This document shows, one piece after another, positions 35,027 to 43,998 of a stretch of DNA of 64,000 nt. A model generated the notes under the pieces. The model was given only the letters and a program-made list of their open reading frames with translations. It made no database searches and was not told the DNA's origin. Within the stretch, counting starts at the first letter, position 1; each line of letters starts with the position of its first letter. The stretch comes from SZUA-442 sp963792405. Lineage in GTDB: Bacteria > Actinomycetota > Acidimicrobiia > Spongiisociales > UBA5794. The translations under genes and the position numbers were made by a program. The stretch covers positions 248,001 to 312,000 of the forward strand of contig CAWBVU010000005.1 in NCBI GenBank assembly GCA_963792405.1, read 5' to 3'.

Positions 35027-37179
35027 CCGACACCCGCCCCGCGCACATCCAGCTCGGGATGACCGACGCCGAGTACCAGCACGTGATCGGCATCCTCGGC
35101 AGGGAGCCGATGGCGGCCGAGCTCGCGATGTACTCGGTGATGTGGTCAGAGCACTGCTCGTACAAGTCGTCGCGAGCGCATCTCGGCAGGTTCACCTCCA
35201 ACCAGCCATGGGTGGTCGTCGGCCCGGGGGAGAACGCCGGCGTCGTCGACCTCGGCGACGGGTGGCTCGCGGCCCTGCGGATCGAGAGCCACAACCACCC
35301 GAGTTACGTCGAGCCGTACCAGGGTGCGGCCACGGGCGTCGGGGGGATCCTCAGGGACGTCTTCACCATGGGCGCGAGGCCGATCGCCGTATGGGACCCC
35401 CTCCGGTTCGGACCCCTCGACGAGGCCCACAATCGCTACCTCCTCGAAGGTGTGGTCTCCGGCATCGCCGGCTACGGCAACGCCGTCGGTGTGCCCACGC
35501 TCGGCGGTGAGGTCGAGTTCGCCGACCGGTTCTCGAAGAATCCCCTCGTGAACGTGATGGCCCTCGGCATCCTGAAGGAGGAGCAGCTCGTGCTGTCGGC
35601 TGCCTCCGGTGAGGGGAACGTGGCGATCCTGCTCGGCAATGCGACGGGCCGCGACGGCATCGGCGGCGCATCGATCCTCGCCTCGGCATCCTTCGAGGAG
35701 GGGGACGAGGCCAAGCGACCGAACGTCCAGGTCGGGGACCCCTTCGAGGAGAAGAAGCTCATCGAGGCATGCCTCGAGCTGTACGACCGTGGGCTCGTCG
35801 TCGCCATCCAGGATCTCGGGGCTGCGGGGATCTCCTGTGCGACATCGGAGGTGGCGGGCAACGGCGGCATGGGCATGGAGGTCGACCTCGACCGTGTGCA
35901 CCTGCGCGAGCCTGACATGACGCCGGGTGAGATCCTGATGTCCGAGTCGCAGGAGCGCATGCTGGCCATCGTCACGCCCGACAACGAGGCAGAGGTCCTC
36001 GCCCTCGCCGAGCGCTGGGAGATCGAGGCCTCGACGATCGGCACCGTCACCGAGGGTCCCCTCCTGTCGGTGTACTCGCAGGGCGAGCTGGTGGCCGAGG
36101 TGCCCGCGGCGTCCCTCGCCGACGACGCACCGCTGTACCGAAGACCCTCGCGTCGGCCGGATGACCTCGACATCCTGTGGGCGGACGAGCCCGACGTCCC
36201 TGATGATCTGGACGTGGGGCGCGTCCTCGCGACCCTGTTGGACGATCCCGCCATCGGGGATCGCTCGTGGATCTGGAACCAGTACGACCACATGCTGTTC
36301 CTGAACACGATCGTCGGTCCTGGCAACGATGGGGCGCTGTTGCGCATCAAGGGCACGCGCAAGGGGATGGCGGTCTCCACGGACGGCGACGCCCTCAGGA
36401 CGTTCCTCGACCCTCGCAGGGGCGCCGCGAGGATCGTGTTCGAGTCGGCGATGAACGTCGCGGTCACCGGGGCGAGGCCCTATGCGCTCGTCGACAACCT
36501 CAACTTCGGGAATCCGGAGGTCCCGGAGGTGATGTGGCAGTTCATCGAAGCGGTCGACGGCATGGCGTGGGCGTGCGAGGAGCTGGACGTTCCCGTCGTG
36601 GGTGGGAACGTGTCGTTCTACAACCAGACCGATGGCGTCGACATCTACCCGGCGCCGGTCGTGGGCATGCTCGGATTCTGCGACCCGATGCCCGACCGCG
36701 CCCCCCGCCTCGATCGAGCCGAGGAGGGCATGGCGATCTGGCTCGTCGGCCCCGATTCCGCAGGCGACTTCGCTTCCTCGGCCTACGACCGGATCATCAA
36801 CGGACGCCTGCGCGGGCGGCCCGCGGCCGTCGACGGGGACGCGGCCCGACACATCGTGTCCGCTGCCGCCACGCTCGCCTTCTCGATGCCCGTCCTCCAC
36901 GACATCTCGACCGGAGGGATCGCCGTGGCCCTCGCCGAGATCGCGATCGCCTCGGGTGTCGGCGTCTCGATCGAGGGGGTATCGGGACCCGAACTCGTCG
37001 ACGAGACACCGCTCCGCTTCCTCGCGATCGGCCATGGGGACCTCCTCGACACGAATGAGGCCCACCGCCGCATCGGCACCGTCGGGGGTCACTCCCTCGA
37101 CTTCGGCGCTGCGGGTTCGCTCGACCTGGCGGCCGCCGCCGACATCTGGCGCAGCGCCCTCCCGCGCCGCATGACCTAG
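35023..37179 (+). CDS. purL: FGAM synthase large subunit PurL
   Basis: 718 residues, the small (PurS-dependent) type. Motifs: SEHCSYKSSRAHLGRF, KIESHNHPSYVEPYQGAATGVGGILRD-like region with the conserved NHPS, IQDLGAAGISCATSEVAGNGGMG, DNLNFGNPEVPEVMWQF, VVGGNVSFYNQTDG. It converts FGAR to FGAM. It is last of the purC-S-Q-L run. Confidence 0.96.
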   Translation: MTDTRPAHIQLGMTDAEYQHVIGILGREPMAAELAMYSVMWSEHCSYKSSRAHLGRFTSNQPWVVVGPGENAGVVDLGDGWLAALRIESHNHPSYVEPYQGAATGVGGILRDVFTMGARPIAVWDPLRFGPLDEAHNRYLLEGVVSGIAGYGNAVGVPTLGGEVEFADRFSKNPLVNVMALGILKEEQLVLSAASGEGNVAILLGNATGRDGIGGASILASASFEEGDEAKRPNVQVGDPFEEKKLIEACLELYDRGLVVAIQDLGAAGISCATSEVAGNGGMGMEVDLDRVHLREPDMTPGEILMSESQERMLAIVTPDNEAEVLALAERWEIEASTIGTVTEGPLLSVYSQGELVAEVPAASLADDAPLYRRPSRRPDDLDILWADEPDVPDDLDVGRVLATLLDDPAIGDRSWIWNQYDHMLFLNTIVGPGNDGALLRIKGTRKGMAVSTDGDALRTFLDPRRGAARIVFESAMNVAVTGARPYALVDNLNFGNPEVPEVMWQFIEAVDGMAWACEELDVPVVGGNVSFYNQTDGVDIYPAPVVGMLGFCDPMPDRAPRLDRAEEGMAIWLVGPDSAGDFASSAYDRIINGRLRGRPAAVDGDAARHIVSAAATLAFSMPVLHDISTGGIAVALAEIAIASGVGVSIEGVSGPELVDETPLRFLAIGHGDLLDTNEAHRRIGTVGGHSLDFGAAGSLDLAAAADIWRSALPRRMT

Positions 37180-37232
37180 CGTTCGAGCGACACCTGCGAC
37201 CATCCGGGACGCAGGTCGGGCGAGGGCATGAG

Positions 37233-38654
37233 GTGCTCGTGACGGATCTCGTGGAGCTGAGGGCGGTCGATCAGGCGGCGATGCTGCGCCGCAGGGAGAT
37301 CTCTGCGGTCGAGTTGCTGGATGCCCACCTCGCCAGGGTCGACACGGTCAACCCCACCCTCAATGCCATCGTCACCCTCGTCCCCGAACTGGCCCACGAA
37401 ATGGCCGAGGAGGCGGACCGTCGCCTCGCCGAAGGCGGAGTGCCCCCACTGCTCACCGGCCTACCCGTGGTCCACAAGGACACCCACGAGACCGCCGGCA
37501 TCAGGACGACGTTCGGGTCGCCGGTGTACGCCAACTTCGTCCCGACACGCAGCGCCCTGATCGTCCAACGGGCACAGGACGCCGGTGCGGTGACGCTCGG
37601 CAAGACGAACACACCGCAACACGGGGCGGGGAGCCAGACGTTCAACGAGGTGTTCGGGGTGACCCGCAATCCCTGGAACCCCAACTACACACCAGGGGGT
37701 TCGTCCGGTGGTGCGGCCGTCGCCGTCGCCACCGGCATGTCGGCGCTGGCGGACGGTTCCGACTTCGGGGCATCGCTGCGGAACCCGGCCTCCTTCACCA
37801 ACACCGTCGGATTCCGCCCCTCACCGGGGCGCATCCCTTCATGGCCATCGAAGGACGTCTGGGCCTCACACAGCGTCCACGGCCCGATCGCCCGCACGGT
37901 GGAGGATGTGGCGCTGTTCATGGCGGCGACGGCTGGCCCCGACCCCCGCATACCGATCTCGATCGACGAACCGGGCTCGGTGTTCGCCACTCCACTGGCT
38001 GCGGATTGGTCCGGCGTGCCCCTCGCCTGGTCGCACGACCTCGGTGGCCTACCGATCGATCCGGAGGTCACCGCGAGCCTTGCACCGGCTCGTCGGACGC
38101 TCTCGGACATCGGCTTCTCCGTCGTCGACGCAGAGCCCGACCTGCGGGGCGCCCAGGAGGCGTTCGACGTGTTGCGGGGTCTCGTCTACGCACGGGAGTT
38201 CGCAGAGGCGCTTCGGCGCGATCCCGCCGCCTACAAGCAGACGATCCACGACAACACCGAGTACGGCCTGTCACTGAGCACCGAACAGGTCGGACGGGCC
38301 ATCGAGACCCGCACCAGGGTCTACAACCGCGCGGTGCGTTTCCTCGACGAGCATCGCTTCCTCGCCCTTCCGACCGTGGCAGTGCCGCCCTTCCCCGTCT
38401 CGGTGGAGTACCCCACCGAGATCGCAGGCACGCCGATGCGTGACTACACGTCGTGGTTCGCCACCTGCTCGGTGATCGCCCTCACCGGCCTGCCCTCGAT
38501 CTCCGTCCCCGCGGGCTTCACCAGCGACGGATTCCCCATCGGCCTCCAGATCGTGGGCAGGCCGAAGGCCGACGTCGACGTGCTGCGCGCCGCATACGCC
38601 TTCCAGCAGGCCACGATGCTGTGGCAGCGGCACCCCCCATCCACTCCCGTGTGA
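37233..38654 (+). CDS. Amidase signature family protein
   Basis: 473 residues. The Ser-Ser-Lys triad is visible: Lys in LPVVHKDTHETAG, the Gly/Ser loop TPGGSSGGAAVAVATGMSAL, and the nucleophile Ser in GSDFGASLRNPASF. Such enzymes hydrolyse varied amides, and the substrate cannot be told here. No GatC/GatB partner is nearby, so it is not GatA by context. The start is GTG 37233 or GTG 37239, with GAGG just before. Whether it shares the purine transcript is not clear. Confidence 0.87.
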   Translation: MLVTDLVELRAVDQAAMLRRREISAVELLDAHLARVDTVNPTLNAIVTLVPELAHEMAEEADRRLAEGGVPPLLTGLPVVHKDTHETAGIRTTFGSPVYANFVPTRSALIVQRAQDAGAVTLGKTNTPQHGAGSQTFNEVFGVTRNPWNPNYTPGGSSGGAAVAVATGMSALADGSDFGASLRNPASFTNTVGFRPSPGRIPSWPSKDVWASHSVHGPIARTVEDVALFMAATAGPDPRIPISIDEPGSVFATPLAADWSGVPLAWSHDLGGLPIDPEVTASLAPARRTLSDIGFSVVDAEPDLRGAQEAFDVLRGLVYAREFAEALRRDPAAYKQTIHDNTEYGLSLSTEQVGRAIETRTRVYNRAVRFLDEHRFLALPTVAVPPFPVSVEYPTEIAGTPMRDYTSWFATCSVIALTGLPSISVPAGFTSDGFPIGLQIVGRPKADVDVLRAAYAFQQATMLWQRHPPSTPV

Positions 38655-38719
38655 CGTCGTTCCTCCGATGGGGGCACCGGTACGTCGGAATGCTTCCCCC
38701 TGTGCGTCGTTACCGTTCC

Positions 38720-39562
38720 ATGACGATGAGCGACTCCACGGTCACCACCTGCTACCGGCATCCCGACCGGATCACCGGCCTGTCGTGCACCAACTGCGGG
38801 CGACCGATCTGCGTCGAGTGCTCACAGGATGCCGCCGTCGGCCAGAAGTGCCCCGAGTGCTCTGCCCCGGATGGGCGCGCCCGTGTGATCAACGCCAGGG
38901 CGACCATCGGGCGTCCGAGCTTCCAGACGTCCCCCGTGTCGTTCACGCTCATCGCCGTCACCTCTGCCATCTTCGTCGCGGGGTTCCTCTCGCCCGAGAT
39001 CGACCGGTGGCTCATCCAGAACCTCAGCCTCGCGAACTTCCTCGTGGCCGAGGGCGAGTGGTGGAGGATCTTCACCGCTGCGCTCCTGCACGGAAGCCTC
39101 ATGCACCTGTTCTTCAACATGTATGCCCTCTACCTGTTCGGACCGCGACTCGAGCAACAGGTGGGCAGCCCGGCGTTCGCCTCCCTCTATGTCGCGAGCG
39201 CCGGCGTCGGCGGGATGGTGTCGTACATGTTCGGCTCGCCCGCACAGGTGTCGATCGGCGCCTCTGGCGCCATCTTCGGCCTGTTCGGCGCATGGATCTT
39301 CGTGGCGTGGAAGATGCGAGGGACGCCCGGCGGTCGGGCCATGTTCAACCAGCTCGGCATCCTCCTCGCGATCAACCTGGCACTCCCGCTCCTCGTCGGT
39401 GGCATCGACTGGCGTGCACACCTCGGAGGTCTCGCCGCGGGCATCGGCATCGCATGGATGTGGTCGATGCTTGCCGTGGGACGACCGAACGCCCGAACGA
39501 TCCGCACCGTGATCGCCACGGCGGTGGCCGTTGCCGCTGCGGTCGTGACGATGCTCGTGTGA
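38720..39562 (+). CDS. Rhomboid family intramembrane serine protease with N-terminal zinc-binding domain
   Basis: 280 residues. Residues 10-50 form a B-box-like zinc domain (CYRHPDRITGLSCTNCGRPIC, CSQDAAVGQKCPECS). The rhomboid core then has six to seven membrane segments: WWRIFTAALLHGSLMHLFFNMYAL, catalytic Ser in IGASGAIFGLFG, and His in WRAHLGGLAAG. A TACCGT box at 38711 lies shortly before two alternative ATG codons (38720 and 38726). Confidence 0.88.
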   Translation: MTMSDSTVTTCYRHPDRITGLSCTNCGRPICVECSQDAAVGQKCPECSAPDGRARVINARATIGRPSFQTSPVSFTLIAVTSAIFVAGFLSPEIDRWLIQNLSLANFLVAEGEWWRIFTAALLHGSLMHLFFNMYALYLFGPRLEQQVGSPAFASLYVASAGVGGMVSYMFGSPAQVSIGASGAIFGLFGAWIFVAWKMRGTPGGRAMFNQLGILLAINLALPLLVGGIDWRAHLGGLAAGIGIAWMWSMLAVGRPNARTIRTVIATAVAVAAAVVTMLV

Positions 39563-39590
39563 TGCACGGCTGCGCCGGATGGCGTGCGGG

Positions 39591-39596
39591 TACACT
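39591..39596 (+). promoter_or_regulatory. Leaderless -10 box TACACT for purF
   Basis: TANNNT hexamer 7 nt before GTG 39604. It fixes the purF start. Confidence 0.6.
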
Positions 39597-39603
39597 GCCG
39601 GCC

Positions 39604-41076
39604 GTGAGCCAGCAGCACCTCGACGACCCTGCGCTCGACGATCCCGCACCCGGCGCCCACGCCGCGCCGCCCACCGGCCCGATCGATCGGCCCGGCGAGG
39701 CGTGTGGGGTGTTCGGGGTGGTCGGCCACGGCGTCGATGCCGCTCGGCTGGCGTACTTCGGACTCTTCGCCCTCCAGCACCGCGGTCAGGAGAGCGCCGG
39801 CATCGCCGTGAGCGACACCCAGAACATCACCGTGTACAAGGACCTCGGCCTCGTCGCCCAGGTGTTCGACGAGACGACGCTCGCCGGCCTGCCGGGTGAT
39901 CTCGCCATCGGCCACACCAGGTACTCGACGACGGGCTCGAACCGCTGGGAGAACAGCCAGCCGGTGTTCCGCCACCTCGGCGCCAACGGCATCGCCCTCG
40001 CCCACAACGGGAACCTCACGAACACCGCCGCGCTCTCCGAGACCGTGGGGCCCGTTGCGGCAACCACCGATTCCGAACTGATGACCGAGGCCATCGCACG
40101 GGCCATGGCGGGAGGCGCGCGGACACTCGAGGAGGCCCTTGCCGAGGTCCTCCCGAGGTTCGAGGGCGCCTTCACCCTCGCCGTCATGGACACCACGACC
40201 CTCGTGGGGGTGAGGGACCCGCACGGGTTCCGGCCGCTGTGCCTCGGCGCACTCGAGGGCGGCTGGGTGATCGCCTCCGAGACGGCGGCACTCGACATCC
40301 TGGGCGCCACCTTCGTCCGCCAGATCGCGCCGGGGGAGATGGTCGTCATCGACGACGACGGACCGCGCAGCAGGTTCCCGTTCCCGCAGACGGAGTCCAG
40401 TCTGTGCGTCTTCGAATTCGTCTACTTCGCCAGGCCGGACTCCAACCTGCTCGGACGGACGATCCATACGACCCGCCAGGAGATGGGCCGCATGCTCGCC
40501 CGGCAATCACCGGTCGACGCCGATGTGACGGTGCCCGTCCCCGAGTCCGGCATCCCCGCGGCCCAGGGATTCGCGGAGGTCAGCGGCATCCCCTACACCG
40601 ACGGCCTCGTGAAGAACCGCTACGTGGGTCGCACGTTCATCCAGCCCGCACAGACGATGCGCGATCGCGGCGTCCGCATGAAGCTCAACGCCATGCCGGG
40701 CGTCCTCGACGGCAAGCGTGTCGTGCTCGTCGACGACTCCATCGTCAGAGGATCGACCACCAAGCAGCTCGTCACCCTCATCCGAGAGGCGGGGGCCGAG
40801 GAGGTGCACCTTCGTATCTCATCTCCGCCGTACCGATGGCCGTGCTTCTATGGCATGGACACCGGCGACCGATCGACCCTGCTGGCCGCGGACCGGACCG
40901 TGGACGAGATCACCGAGCACCTGGGTGTCGATTCGCTCGTCTACCTCGACCTCGAGAATCTCATCAAGGCGACGGGGGCGGACGCCGACGCCTTCTGCAC
41001 GGCGTGCCTTTCGGGGGACTACCCCACCGACGTCCCCCTCGCCGACGGCAAGTTCCTCCTCGAACGGACATCATGA
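39604..41076 (+). CDS. purF: Amidophosphoribosyltransferase
   Basis: 490 residues. A 33-residue propeptide precedes the N-terminal nucleophile Cys34 (GEACGVFGVVGHG), as in the self-processing Bacillus type. Glutaminase motifs: LQHRGQESAGIAVSD, GHTRYSTTGSN, LAHNGNLTN, RDPHGFRPLCLG. The PRPP site is VVLVDDSIVRGSTT. Cys in YRWPCFYGMD and FCTACLSGDYP suggest the 4Fe-4S form. It performs the committed step of purine synthesis. It overlaps purM by 4 nt. Confidence 0.96.
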   Translation: MSQQHLDDPALDDPAPGAHAAPPTGPIDRPGEACGVFGVVGHGVDAARLAYFGLFALQHRGQESAGIAVSDTQNITVYKDLGLVAQVFDETTLAGLPGDLAIGHTRYSTTGSNRWENSQPVFRHLGANGIALAHNGNLTNTAALSETVGPVAATTDSELMTEAIARAMAGGARTLEEALAEVLPRFEGAFTLAVMDTTTLVGVRDPHGFRPLCLGALEGGWVIASETAALDILGATFVRQIAPGEMVVIDDDGPRSRFPFPQTESSLCVFEFVYFARPDSNLLGRTIHTTRQEMGRMLARQSPVDADVTVPVPESGIPAAQGFAEVSGIPYTDGLVKNRYVGRTFIQPAQTMRDRGVRMKLNAMPGVLDGKRVVLVDDSIVRGSTTKQLVTLIREAGAEEVHLRISSPPYRWPCFYGMDTGDRSTLLAADRTVDEITEHLGVDSLVYLDLENLIKATGADADAFCTACLSGDYPTDVPLADGKFLLERTS

Positions 41077-42089
41077 CGAGCTACGAGAAGGCAGGCGTCA
41101 ACCTCGACGCGGCAGACGAGCTGGTCGAACGGATCGGCTGGCGGGTGACCTCCACGTGGACCGAGGACGTCGTGGGCGGTTTCGGCGGCTTCGCCGCCGG
41201 CCTCCAGATCCCCGCCGGCTTCGAGATCCCCGTGCTGATGATGTCCACCGACGGCGTGGGGACCAAGGCGGAACTGGCGCGGCAGACCAGGATCGTCAGC
41301 GGGCTGGGCTACGACCTCGTCGCGATGGTGGCGGACGATCTCGCAGCCGCGGGTGCCCAGCCGATCGCGATGACCGACTACATCTCCATGGGGCGGCTCC
41401 ACGTCGACCTCGTCGAGGCGCTCATCGAGTCGATCACGGACGCGTGCACCGAATCGGACATCGCCCTGCTCGGTGGTGAGACCGCAGAGCATCCGGGGGT
41501 GATGGCCCCGGACCAGTTCGACCTGTCCGCCACCGCCCTCGGCATCGTCGAGATGGGGGACGAGGTCGACCCGGGGAAGGTGGGGCCCGGCGACGTGATC
41601 GTCGGGGTGAAGAGCCCCAACCTCCGCTCGAACGGGTATTCGCTCGTACGCGCCATCGTGGCCACGCACCTCCCGCTCGACACCGACTTCCCCGACACGT
41701 CCACCCCCACGGCCGAGATCCTGATGGAGCCGAGCATCGTGTACTCGTCTGCCGTGGTCAACATGCTCGCCCGTGTCCGCCCGCACGGTCTGGCCCACGT
41801 CACCGGAGGCGGCCTCCCGGGGAACGTCATCCGCGTCCTGCCCGAGGGCTCGCGGGCCGTGATCGAGCGCTCCCGGTGGGAGGTGCCGCACGTCTTCCGT
41901 GTCCTCCAGCGTGTTGGCGGCATCCCCACCGGCGACATGTTCCGCACCTTCAACATGGGCATCGGGTTCACCGCCGTCGTGGACGAGGACGATGTGGACG
42001 CGACGCTCAGGGCGTTCGAGATCAGCGAGCTCGAGGCCGATGTCATCGGACGCGTCGTCGACGGCGACCGCGGCGTCGAGATCCGCTGA
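41073..42089 (+). CDS. purM: AIR synthetase (phosphoribosylformylglycinamidine cyclo-ligase)
   Basis: 338 residues: MTSYEKAGVNLDAADELVERI, LMMSTDGVGTKAELARQ, MVADDLAAAGAQPIAMTDYI, LLGGETAEHPGVM, THVTGGGLPGN-like GLAHVTGGGLPGNVIRVL, TFNMGIGFTAVV. It makes AIR from FGAM. The start overlaps the purF stop. A short hairpin follows the stop. Confidence 0.96.
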   Translation: MTSYEKAGVNLDAADELVERIGWRVTSTWTEDVVGGFGGFAAGLQIPAGFEIPVLMMSTDGVGTKAELARQTRIVSGLGYDLVAMVADDLAAAGAQPIAMTDYISMGRLHVDLVEALIESITDACTESDIALLGGETAEHPGVMAPDQFDLSATALGIVEMGDEVDPGKVGPGDVIVGVKSPNLRSNGYSLVRAIVATHLPLDTDFPDTSTPTAEILMEPSIVYSSAVVNMLARVRPHGLAHVTGGGLPGNVIRVLPEGSRAVIERSRWEVPHVFRVLQRVGGIPTGDMFRTFNMGIGFTAVVDEDDVDATLRAFEISELEADVIGRVVDGDRGVEIR

Positions 42090-42100
42090 CGCCTGACGGT

Positions 42101-42120
42101 CCCTGCGTCACGGCGCAGGG
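42101..42120 (+). terminator. Hairpin after purM
   Basis: CCCTGCG-TCACGG-CGCAGGG, 11 nt after the purM stop. Confidence 0.5.
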
Positions 42121-42217
42121 TGCCCCCACATCCACGCGAGAATCGGGAGGGCATGCAGAAGCGACGGGCCGTGTGGGAGACTCGGGGTAGGCATCGCCGA
42201 CCAGGATCGGGGTGGAG

Positions 42218-42841
42218 ATGAGCGTGCAGAGCGGATATCCCGTCGATTTCGTGGTTCCGGTCGACAGCGAGGACCGTAGCCGGGCACTCGCCGCGCTGGG
42301 TGCGCTGCTGTTCGCGAAGACGATCCTCATCATCCCCCACCTGTTCCTCCTGCTGCTCTATGGCTTCGTGGTCCAGGTCGTCGTGTGGATCGGCTACTGG
42401 TACATCCTCATCCAGGGAGGCAAGCCGTTCTGGGTGGAGAACCTCGAGCTGATCTTCCTCGAGTGGACGAGCCGCGTCTTCGCCTGGTGGACCAGCACCA
42501 CCGACGTGTATCCCACGTTCGGCACCGACGAGCACCACCCCGCACAGGTGCTCGTCGAGGAGGCGCCCGAACCCCAGAGCCGCTGGCTCGCCCTCGCCGG
42601 CATTCTCCTGATCCGTGCGGCGCTGGCACTGCCCCACCTGTTCATCCTCGCCTGGCTCACGCTCGGCACGATCGTCCTCGCCTGGTACGGCTATGCGGTG
42701 ATCCTCGTCACCGGCCAGCTGCCGCTCTACCTGCATTGGTACTTCGTCGGGTTCCACCAGTGGTGGGCCAGGACCTGGGCGTGGATCGCGGGCATCACCG
42801 ACATCTACCCACCGTTCACGCTGATGCCCGACCGGGACTGA
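42218..42841 (+). CDS. Membrane protein with two DUF4389 repeats
   Basis: 207 residues made of two copies of one unit. Repeat 1 (about 30-105) has ILIIPHLFLLLLYGF, IGYWYILIQGGKPFWVENL and TSTTDVYPTF. Repeat 2 (about 125-200) has LALPHLFILAWLTLG, WYGYAVILVTGQLPLYLHW and AGITDIYPPF. Each repeat has two membrane helices and ends in a Trp-rich amphipathic stretch. The function of DUF4389 is unknown. GGGGTGGAG precedes ATG 42218. It converges on the DUF4349 lipoprotein gene with a 5-nt gap. Confidence 0.85.
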   Translation: MSVQSGYPVDFVVPVDSEDRSRALAALGALLFAKTILIIPHLFLLLLYGFVVQVVVWIGYWYILIQGGKPFWVENLELIFLEWTSRVFAWWTSTTDVYPTFGTDEHHPAQVLVEEAPEPQSRWLALAGILLIRAALALPHLFILAWLTLGTIVLAWYGYAVILVTGQLPLYLHWYFVGFHQWWARTWAWIAGITDIYPPFTLMPDRD

Positions 42842-42846
42842 GCGGA

Positions 42847-43824
42847 TCAGCCCTCCGCCGACGCAGCGGGAACGTCGGCGTGCCGGCGTGACCCCCTCAG
42901 GAACAGCCGGAACACGAGGTAGGCGAAGAGCACGAGGATGCCGATCGGGATCGCGACCGCGGCAGCCACGATGAGGAACGACACCGTCGCGAGCAACACC
43001 TCACCTGCCTGGTCGAAGGCCTGCGAGATCATGCCGGGCTCACCCGGCTCGACCACCGGCATGGGACCGTCGGAGGGCACCTCGGTGATGCCGACGGTGA
43101 GGGTGGCGAAGTCGGTGCGTGCGTCGAGGTAGCGCAGCCTCCCCTCGATCTGCTCGATGTTCAGCAATACGTCCTGCATGCGGGTCTGGAGGGTGACGAG
43201 GTCCTCGATCGTCGTGGCCTCCTGCATGAGCCTCGTGTAGAACGCCTCCTGCTCGCGCCAGTAGTCGAGGCGCCCCTCGAGGTCGACGTACTCCTCGGTC
43301 ACGTCCTGGCTCGACAGGGAGGACGACACCCTCTCGCCGAGCTGCTCGATGCGGTCGACGGCATCGTCGAATCGGTCGGTGGGGATCCTCAGCGTGAACC
43401 AGCCGAGGGCGTACCGTGAATCGTCGTACTCCTCGATCCGGGACTCGCCAGACGACACGTACCCGCCGAGGTCCGCGGCGATCGCCCTCAACTGGGCAGC
43501 GGAGGTGTCGAAGGTGCCGGGATCGATCCGGAGGTCGACGCTGCCGTCCCTGATGACCTTGGCGTCGTACCCCGGGCCTGCGACGGGCTGGAACACGACG
43601 GCACCATCCTCCGAGGTGACCTGGTAGGTGTCCCCTCCGCCGAGGGCGCGTGCGGCCTCGCCTTCGGTGGCCTGGGCGGCGATGGTCGTCTGGGGACTCA
43701 CCTCGCCCGTCACGGCATCGTCGCCCCGATCCGACGAACAGGCGGCGACGATCATCGAGACGATGGCGACGAGGACGAGGCCACTGGCCCATCGTCCTGT
43801 CGGGATCAGCTTCGCTCGGTTCAT
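42847..43824 (-). CDS. DUF4349 lipoprotein
   Basis: 325 residues. Lipobox IVAACS, then the DUF4349 core: VIRDGSVDLRIDPGTFD, GGYVSSGESRIEEYDDSRYALGWFTLRIP, DRFDDAVDRIEQLGERVSSSLSSQDVTEEYVDLEGRL. A coiled coil (about 190-230) and a C-terminal membrane helix (LIVAAAVAIPIGILVLFAYLVF) follow. It is anchored at both ends to the membrane outer face. Role unknown. GGGAGAGAG lies before ATG 43824. Confidence 0.9.
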   Translation of the reverse strand: MNRAKLIPTGRWASGLVLVAIVSMIVAACSSDRGDDAVTGEVSPQTTIAAQATEGEAARALGGGDTYQVTSEDGAVVFQPVAGPGYDAKVIRDGSVDLRIDPGTFDTSAAQLRAIAADLGGYVSSGESRIEEYDDSRYALGWFTLRIPTDRFDDAVDRIEQLGERVSSSLSSQDVTEEYVDLEGRLDYWREQEAFYTRLMQEATTIEDLVTLQTRMQDVLLNIEQIEGRLRYLDARTDFATLTVGITEVPSDGPMPVVEPGEPGMISQAFDQAGEVLLATVSFLIVAAAVAIPIGILVLFAYLVFRLFLRGSRRHADVPAASAEG

Positions 43825-43986
43825 GGCTCTCTCCCACTTCCGTTGCGCTGACACGTGGACCGGCGATGCGCGCTCCCCATGACCGGCCATCGGTAGGACG
43901 GCCCCGAAGGGCGATCGGGTTCCCCCCTGCACGAAGGGGAGGAGCCGAGGCGGCCCCCGACCACCCCCCAGCACTGGGGTAGCTGA

Positions 43987-43992
43987 TACCTT
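43987..43992 (+). promoter_or_regulatory. Leaderless -10 box TACCTT for the gene at 43999
   Basis: TANNNT hexamer 6 nt before ATG 43999. It favours this ATG over GTG 43993. Confidence 0.5.
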
Positions 43993-43998
43993 GTGGCC

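Noticed and set aside
37176..37397. A 73-codon minus-strand frame sharing CTAG with the purL stop
   Set aside because: Composition is shadow-like and it lies over the amidase start region. No signal or motif supports it.
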